In this document: positions 18,925 through 23,733 of the stretch, one piece after another
How positions within the stretch are numbered: position 1 is the first letter of the stretch
Layout of the letters: each line of letters starts with the position of its first letter
Assembly: GCA_034698045.1 (NCBI GenBank)
Contig: JAQGAU010000806.1
Location: 1 to 23,733, forward strand
Length of the DNA: 23,733 bases
Source: Paramacrobiotus richtersi
Lineage: Eukaryota > Tardigrada > Eutardigrada > Parachela > Macrobiotidae
Reading direction: 5' to 3'
Notes under the pieces: model-generated
What the model was told of the DNA's origin: nothing
Seen by the model: only the letters and a program-made list of their open reading frames with translations
The model's database searches: none
Made by a program: the position numbers and the translations under genes

Positions 18925-20071
18925 CTATGCCGTACTAAAGCGGCTGTGATCCTTCCGCTTGCCGTTGAAAATTCGTATTCTGGCAATATTGCCCTGAGGT
19001 TGATCTCTCGCTGGGTGAAGAACGCGCATGTGACAGTGCACGCATGAAATATCCCGGTTGCTCGTGCTTAACACTTTTTTCTGTTTCTTGAATATATCCA
19101 CAGGCTCGCGCCTTAAGTCTCTCCGTGTGGCTGGAATAACTACTGGATCCATTGCCGCCGATGTTTGAATCATGCGGCGTGCAAAATCATTAAACTGCTG
19201 CGGAAATTCTTACTGTGTGAAGTTTAGCGCCAGGTAAACGATCGTTGTTGGTATCCAGCCAGGAGACCAGAGCGATAACGACCAATAAAGTTAGGATGAC
19301 GAATACCCTGCGGGATTCTTTGGCTTGTTCTCGTAAAGAATCGTCAAAAGGAGCCCGTCTGGAAGAAGAATTTGTACGTTCTGTTCCAGTAAATGTACGC
19401 AAACTTTCCCTTGTGCGTATTCGTCCTCTCATTTTCCACACGAGAAACGGGGACGCCACAATTACTACCAAGGCCGGCATGTCCGCGCTAGCGATCTCGA
19501 CAAACTTAGACAACACTGGCTGTGCATCGTAGCTGATCTCGCAGCCGTGGGATTCCCCTGGTCCCAGGTACCACATCGAGTCCATAACCAGCAGAGGCAC
19601 CTCGAATGAGTGGATGATGATCCACGTCAATATACACGCAACCTCGGCTACTTTTGTCGCGTGGTGCTTATGAAAATGCAGGGGAAACGTCACAGCCCAG
19701 ATCAGGCTGTATGTAATGATAATCTGCGAGCATGTCATACAATCACAGGGATTGATTGCGTACATATGGAAATCGCAGAGTTGCCATCCCGGCCAGTAGT
19801 TCCTTTCCATCCAATAGATAACGTCCATTTGAGCGGGGACTCCCACACAAGCCAGGTTCGCTATGACTAGATTACAGAAGTAGATTCTCAAAGGGTCGAT
19901 CAGTTTTTGACTAAAAATGAGTAATATGAGTAAAGAAAGGTTCATGAACAATGTGGCGCTTGTGGAGAATTCTCTAAATCATGCGAGAAATGTCCAGGAA
20001 ACGCCGGTCAGGTTGCTGTCATACTGAAAATCGGTGAGATTGGTGAAGTTCCCCGTCTGATTCGTTTCCAT
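18925..20071 (-). pseudogene. R5: GPCR pseudogene, sister of R4
   Basis: Full-length paralogue with ATG at 20071 and N-terminal sequons N4, N8, N11 and N20. Lesions: TGA at 19979-19981 replaces the Gly after WTFLA before TM1; a 4-bp tandem duplication (CCAG CCAG, 19255-19262) shifts the frame right after the TM6 tryptophan; TAA at 19210-19212 replaces a Tyr in ECL3; and one base is lost near 19043-19046 in the tail. Y5.58 is Ser, and the TM3 Trp of CMTW is Cys. It keeps SLI for DRY, Asn at 2.50 and DPVVI for NPxxY, so those changes predate the inactivation. The exact 3' end is uncertain: TAG at 18935-18937 in the ancestral frame, or 18925 in the shifted one. Confidence 0.87.
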
Positions 20072-21050
20072 GGTGTCAGCACATTTCGGGTGCAGTCGGC
20101 AGATTCGCAATCGAGACCTCCACGAAAACAAAGCTTCACGTGAACGATACTCCGGAAAGAGGAATGCATGCTTCTCAAGCGGCCCTCTATGCGTCGCGGC
20201 TTGACTCAGTCTTCCACCAATATGAACAGTATGGCCTCGCAACTGATAGCCCGTTAAAGTTGTTATAATTGACGGAACGCTCGATCGTCAAGAAAATCTG
20301 CAAATGTTTTGTGCTGTTCGACTGTCGTAATACGGTGCGATGCAATACAGTTTACGATACTACATTGAACACGCGGTTCCGCAGCGCGACGTGGCGAGTT
20401 TTTCTGCATTTTCCGCACAATAAAGGCTTTACGTTAACACACGATTATCTACCATGCGGTGTACAAAATTGTGAAATCTCTAAGGTGAGAATGATAACCT
20501 GGAGGCTATCGAAAAGTACGGGTAACGAATTTCTCCTCACAAAACTGCCAGCAGAAGTTAGCGACCGTATATTTATGTACATTGCTTGTGTCATGTGACA
20601 CTATTTAGGTAAAACTATGCGGTTGTTATATCAAAAAACATTATACATACAAGGCGAATCCAGCATAAGCAAAGTACGGCTCTACTTCAATAATATTACG
20701 CATAGATGCAGAGTACATGCAGTTTGTTCGGTTCAAAGAATGTTTTCTTGTACCGTTTCGGGTGCCCACTTTTTTCCTCGTGATACAGGCTGATTCACGT
20801 GCCATGTGCGAAATGTGCTAACGTTATTGCAGCCGCACAAAAAAATAAATTTTCCTCGAATTCCACCAGCCAAATAGTTTCCGCTATTTTCCTGCTAATA
20901 TCCAAGCATAACGGGATGTTACCGGTCACGCAAAAACTGATCGCACATGTCTGCATAGTTCTCACAATAATTATTCAGTTCCAACCCGGCGTAAAACAGT
21001 TACATATACGTTACATATCAGCTTCATTAAAATCTGTGTGATCAAGCATG
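20072..21050. repeat. R5 5' flank, copy of the R4 flank
   Basis: Second copy of the flank at 16987-18180; its outer end runs into the palindrome at 21115. No gene was recognised. Confidence 0.65.
20260..20440 (-). promoter_or_regulatory. Conserved upstream block of R5
   Basis: Contains CATTGAACACGCGGTTCCGC (20363) and AATAAAGGCTTTACGTTAA (20419), aligned with the other three blocks, about 290-365 bp before the ATG. Confidence 0.4.
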
Positions 21051-21114
21051 CGACAACGCATGAACGGAACACAAAAACCGCGAAGTAGCAGGAAAAACAG
21101 ATTGTGCCTTGTAT

Positions 21115-21880
21115 GTGACTTTTCTACCAAGAAAGGCACCAGAATTGAGGATATACTTAAGGTGAAAAAATACCGTGTGGGTTATGTTTTGGATGGTTCC
21201 GAAAGACACTTTCTTGCGTCAGATCGCAGATGTATATCGTTACCGCATATGATACACATGATAGCAAACGGATTGCTCTACCCTGTGATCAGGTCATTGT
21301 TTACCCGCAGCGCGCGCGCAGCCCACAACAGGTGTGTAAACAAAAAGCAGGTAAATAAGAAGAAAAGTCACGATAAATCAGCCGTGCATCAGAAGTATAA
21401 TTTGGAAACGGTATAAAATGTATAAAAACACAAGAAAGATTATTACACAAGATTTTTCGATTTCGCTGATTACGTAAAAAGTTATTGAATTTTGAATATT
21501 TAAAATTCAATATCTTTTGACACAATCGATGAAATCCAAAAAGCTTGTGTAAAAACGTTTAGTATCTTTTTATGCATTTAATACCGTTTTCAAATCATAC
21601 TTTTGATGCGCGGCTGAATTTATCGAGACTTTTCTTCTTATTTACCTGCTCTTTGTTTACACACCAGTTGCGGGCTGCGCGCGCTGCGGGTAAACAATGA
21701 CCTGATCACAAGGTAGAGCAATCCCTTTGCTATCATGTATACCATATGCGGTAACGATACACATCTGCGATTTTGTGCAAAACAGGATCTGAGCGAACCA
21801 CCCAAAACGGTATCCACAGGGTATTTTTTTGCCTTAAAAACATCGGAGGAACATTTCGCCCTTCTTAAAATGGATTTTAG
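21115..21880. repeat. Long near-complete palindrome (about 770 bp) beside the K2 3' end
   Basis: The centre is at 21497/21498 (TTGAATTTTGAAT / ATTTAAAATTCAA). Inverted similarity extends about 380 bp each way. It is very high over the segment with GTGATCAGGTCATTG (21288) and its mirror (21694-21708), and fades outward. There is no unpaired spacer. In the R3-K1 block the matching junction joins directly (AGCAGG near 11788 to GTAGAAAAAATT near 11820), so the palindrome is an insertion in the R5-K2 block. Its right edge lies about 75 bp past the K2 stop codon. Confidence 0.8.
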
Positions 21881-21954
21881 CAGAAACTGCAGAAAATATT
21901 CCGTCTTTCGGCATATCAAGCAACCGCTTTCATGTGCGCCTTACCCACTTCGTC

Positions 21955-23566
21955 CTACTGCTCTTCTCTCTCGAGGTCGACATTGTCCTTCATCTCGTCT
22001 GGTTCCACTTTCACGCTGGCGAAGGCTTTCCTACGCACAACAGCACAGCCGGTAGCATACACGCAGTCCCGGATCACCGTCCAGCAGTCCTTGGCCTCGT
22101 CGTACATCTCCATCGTGGTGACCGGCAGATTCCTTTCCCCGTATCCACCAATCACAAACAGGCGGTCGTTGATCACGAAGGTGACGTGTTCCCGGCGCGC
22201 GCTCTGCAGGTTAGACGACCTCGCAAACCCAGTCCAAGTGCCGCTCGCCAAGTGGTATCGGTAGCAGCCGGTGGTAAGGCTGTTGTCGTATAGATATTTT
22301 CCTCCCGTGGAGTAAATAAACCTTCATTACAAAGAGCTTGTTTTAATGCATCAGTTAAGCAGATGCTATAACGTCTTGAAAGGTATTAAGTGATGCTGTG
22401 AACAATTTCTACTAAGGAATCACAATTAGGATGCAGAATAACGTGTGAAAGCAGGATGAAAGAATGGTATTCTATAGCCACGAAGTGTTCTCTTATGTTC
22501 AATAAACATCAGCCTCAAATGCTGCGATGTAGTAACAGCAAGGTATGCAGCGGTGGTTTTTGTCGTTCATGCACTAAATTCAAAAATGAAGTCCCTTTTA
22601 TAATGCAGAACGTACCCGTTGTGCGCCTTAATACTCATGAATCCAATTGATCTGTTCCCTGTTCCCGCCGGCGAGCATTCCGTCCATAATCCGCTATCCA
22701 AGGAAAATTTATCTATCCGTCAACACGGCGGAAAGTTTCCCGCATTTCCAACGTCGAAGTGTACGGTAAATCTGCAGCAGACGTAAATATGGCCATCCCA
22801 GATGTCCCAGCCCGTCTCGTTACTGCAACAGTGCTCTTTTTTAAACAAGCAAGGACGCGTCACCAAACAATACATCAATATACTTAGCTTCTACAACCGT
22901 AAATTCTACATAAAAGCAAGAAAGTTACCGTAACTGATGTGGCAAGTTGTAACCGACGTGTCCCTCAATACCAGCAGCATCGGTAACGCACAACGTTCGC
23001 TGCTTTCTGTCCAGAAGATGAATACGACCGTCCCAGTACAAAGGCGGTAGTCGGATCGGCAGCTCCAGCACAGGAGTCACCGACATCTGAATGCACATGG
23101 GCAGACGTTGAAAGCGGCCGGTCGCCGGATTGAACGTGACCAGGTGCCGGCCTTTCTTCCGTTTGACGCACATCCATATGTGCCCCTCCACAACCAGCAT
23201 CCACGGCTCGTGCTCCTCGACATCACTGTCGACCACTGCGTTCGTGTTGTGCAGATAATCGTTGCGTGGGCGATACTGACCCATATACAGTTGCCGTTTT
23301 TGGGAGTGCATGAAGAAGAGGAACTCATCCCACTGGCGTTGCGGTCACGGAAGGTTGCGATTCTTAACAGACTGGTTGTTTGCAAAGTGCGGTTGCGTGT
23401 CTTTAAAAATCGATTTCAGGACAGCGGGCAGCGGCTCTTGCGCTAGAATCATCAGAGTACGGATCTCTCCTTCCAGATGCTCCCAACGAATTTGCGGTAG
23501 AAGTCGAGACAGTGTATCGTGATTCCATCGGGTTGCACGATCGTGGCTACACCAGGCCAATACCGC
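21955..23566 (-). CDS. K2: BACK-Kelch gene (KLHL-like), last two exons, 5' part outside window
   Basis: Probable Cullin-3 adaptor-type protein. Exon 23566-22929 follows an acceptor TAG and begins in phase 0 with BACK-end sequence (AVLAWCSHD), then Kelch-like sequence. It ends in phase 2 at a GTAACT donor. Exon 22321-21955 restores the frame exactly (CG|G) and encodes two Kelch blades: GGKYLYDNS...W and VIGGYGERNLP...W. A Glu/Asp-rich tail with VKVEP follows, ending in TAG (21957-21955). The BTB exon lies beyond the right edge. One in-frame TGA (23345-23347) stands where K1 has Trp (NRNLPW). Otherwise both exons are open and the splice phases match. It is therefore either a young pseudogene, a real gene with a sequencing error, or a gene spliced around this codon. 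K2 is the better-preserved partner of K1. Confidence 0.75.
22322..22928 (-). other. Predicted intron of K2
   Basis: The GT donor lies at 22928-22927 (CG|GTAACT) and the AG acceptor at 22323-22322 (ATGAAG|G). Joining phase 2 to phase 1 rebuilds QLR-FIYSTGG, a normal entry into a Kelch blade. The 607-nt interior has stops in all coding frames I read and no recognisable gene. K1 lacks this intron because of its internal deletion. Confidence 0.7.
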
Positions 23567-23733
23567 CTACGAACCATAGGATAATCAATGAGCTGCATAT
23601 TAGCAAAGTGGTAAGTAAATACATATATACACAATGGTAAATACATATATACACAATAAGGGTGGGTCTCGATTTCGAAGCGAATCTCGATACGGTACGC
23701 GGGCGTGGCTAAACGAAAGGTACGGCGCCGTAA
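23567..23733 (-). other. 3' part of an upstream K2 intron, with a short tandem repeat
   Basis: It precedes the TAG acceptor of the K2 BACK exon. No BTB or earlier BACK sequence is found up to the window edge, so the intron runs outside. It holds two copies of a 22-bp unit (about 23611-23657) beginning GTAAATACATATATACACAA. Confidence 0.5.

Noticed and set aside
21048-21919. Two related ORFs in opposite orientations suggesting a conserved small protein
   Set aside because: They are the two arms of the palindrome. Most differences between the arms change the amino acid, so the similarity is at DNA level, not protein level.
1-23733. Prokaryotic or phage origin, CRISPR arrays, tRNA and rRNA genes
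   Set aside because: GPCR and Kelch genes with GT/AG introns and a LINE show a eukaryotic genome. No spaced repeats, cloverleaf-like boxes or rRNA motifs were found by reading.

Overview
The window looks like invertebrate (metazoan) nuclear DNA, and the style of the proteins suggests a compact ecdysozoan genome, possibly a tardigrade. The evidence is a tandem array of intronless seven-transmembrane receptor genes, spliced BTB-BACK-Kelch genes with GT/AG introns, a 5'-truncated non-LTR retrotransposon, inverted-repeat elements, and poly(A)-type signals downstream of genes. The taxon is an inference only; no rRNA or marker gene is present. All recognised host genes lie on the minus strand. I found no tRNA, rRNA or CRISPR array.

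Layout, left to right: receptor R1 (393-1493, intact); its 5' flank, interrupted by a LINE 3' end (about 2692-3425); a gene-poor stretch (3.4-5.4 kb); receptor R2 (5457-6572, intact and the most divergent); receptor R3 (7275-8419, pseudogene); its 5' flank, interrupted by a terminal-inverted-repeat element (about 9568-10268) and a 380-bp palindrome (10387-10766); Kelch gene K1 (11896-13593, pseudogene); a stretch with only weak fragments (13.6-15.3 kb); receptor R4 (15865-16986, intact); receptor R5 (18925-20071, pseudogene); a palindrome of about 770 bp (21115-21880); and Kelch gene K2 (21955 to the window edge, 5' end missing, one in-frame TGA).

The window is built from repeated duplication. 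R1, R3, R4 and R5 share their coding sequence and long 5' flanks. R4 and R5 also share 3' flanks. The larger block 'receptor + 5' flank + Kelch' appears twice: R3-K1 and R5-K2. Comparing copies gives empty sites that date the LINE and both palindromes as later insertions. R1 and R3 are sisters, and so are R4 and R5.

The most interesting biology is the receptor family. By length, membrane topology and spacing it is class A GPCR, and it keeps N1.50, C3.25, W4.50, the ECL2 cysteine, P5.50, W6.48 and P6.50. Yet every copy with the relevant segment has Asn at position 2.50, SLI or GLI instead of DRY, and DPxxI instead of NPxxY. These shared changes in the intact genes suggest unusual coupling or loss of canonical G-protein activation. 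Four flanks carry a conserved block about 260-300 bp upstream of the start codon, a candidate shared promoter or enhancer; R2 has a weak remnant at a similar distance.
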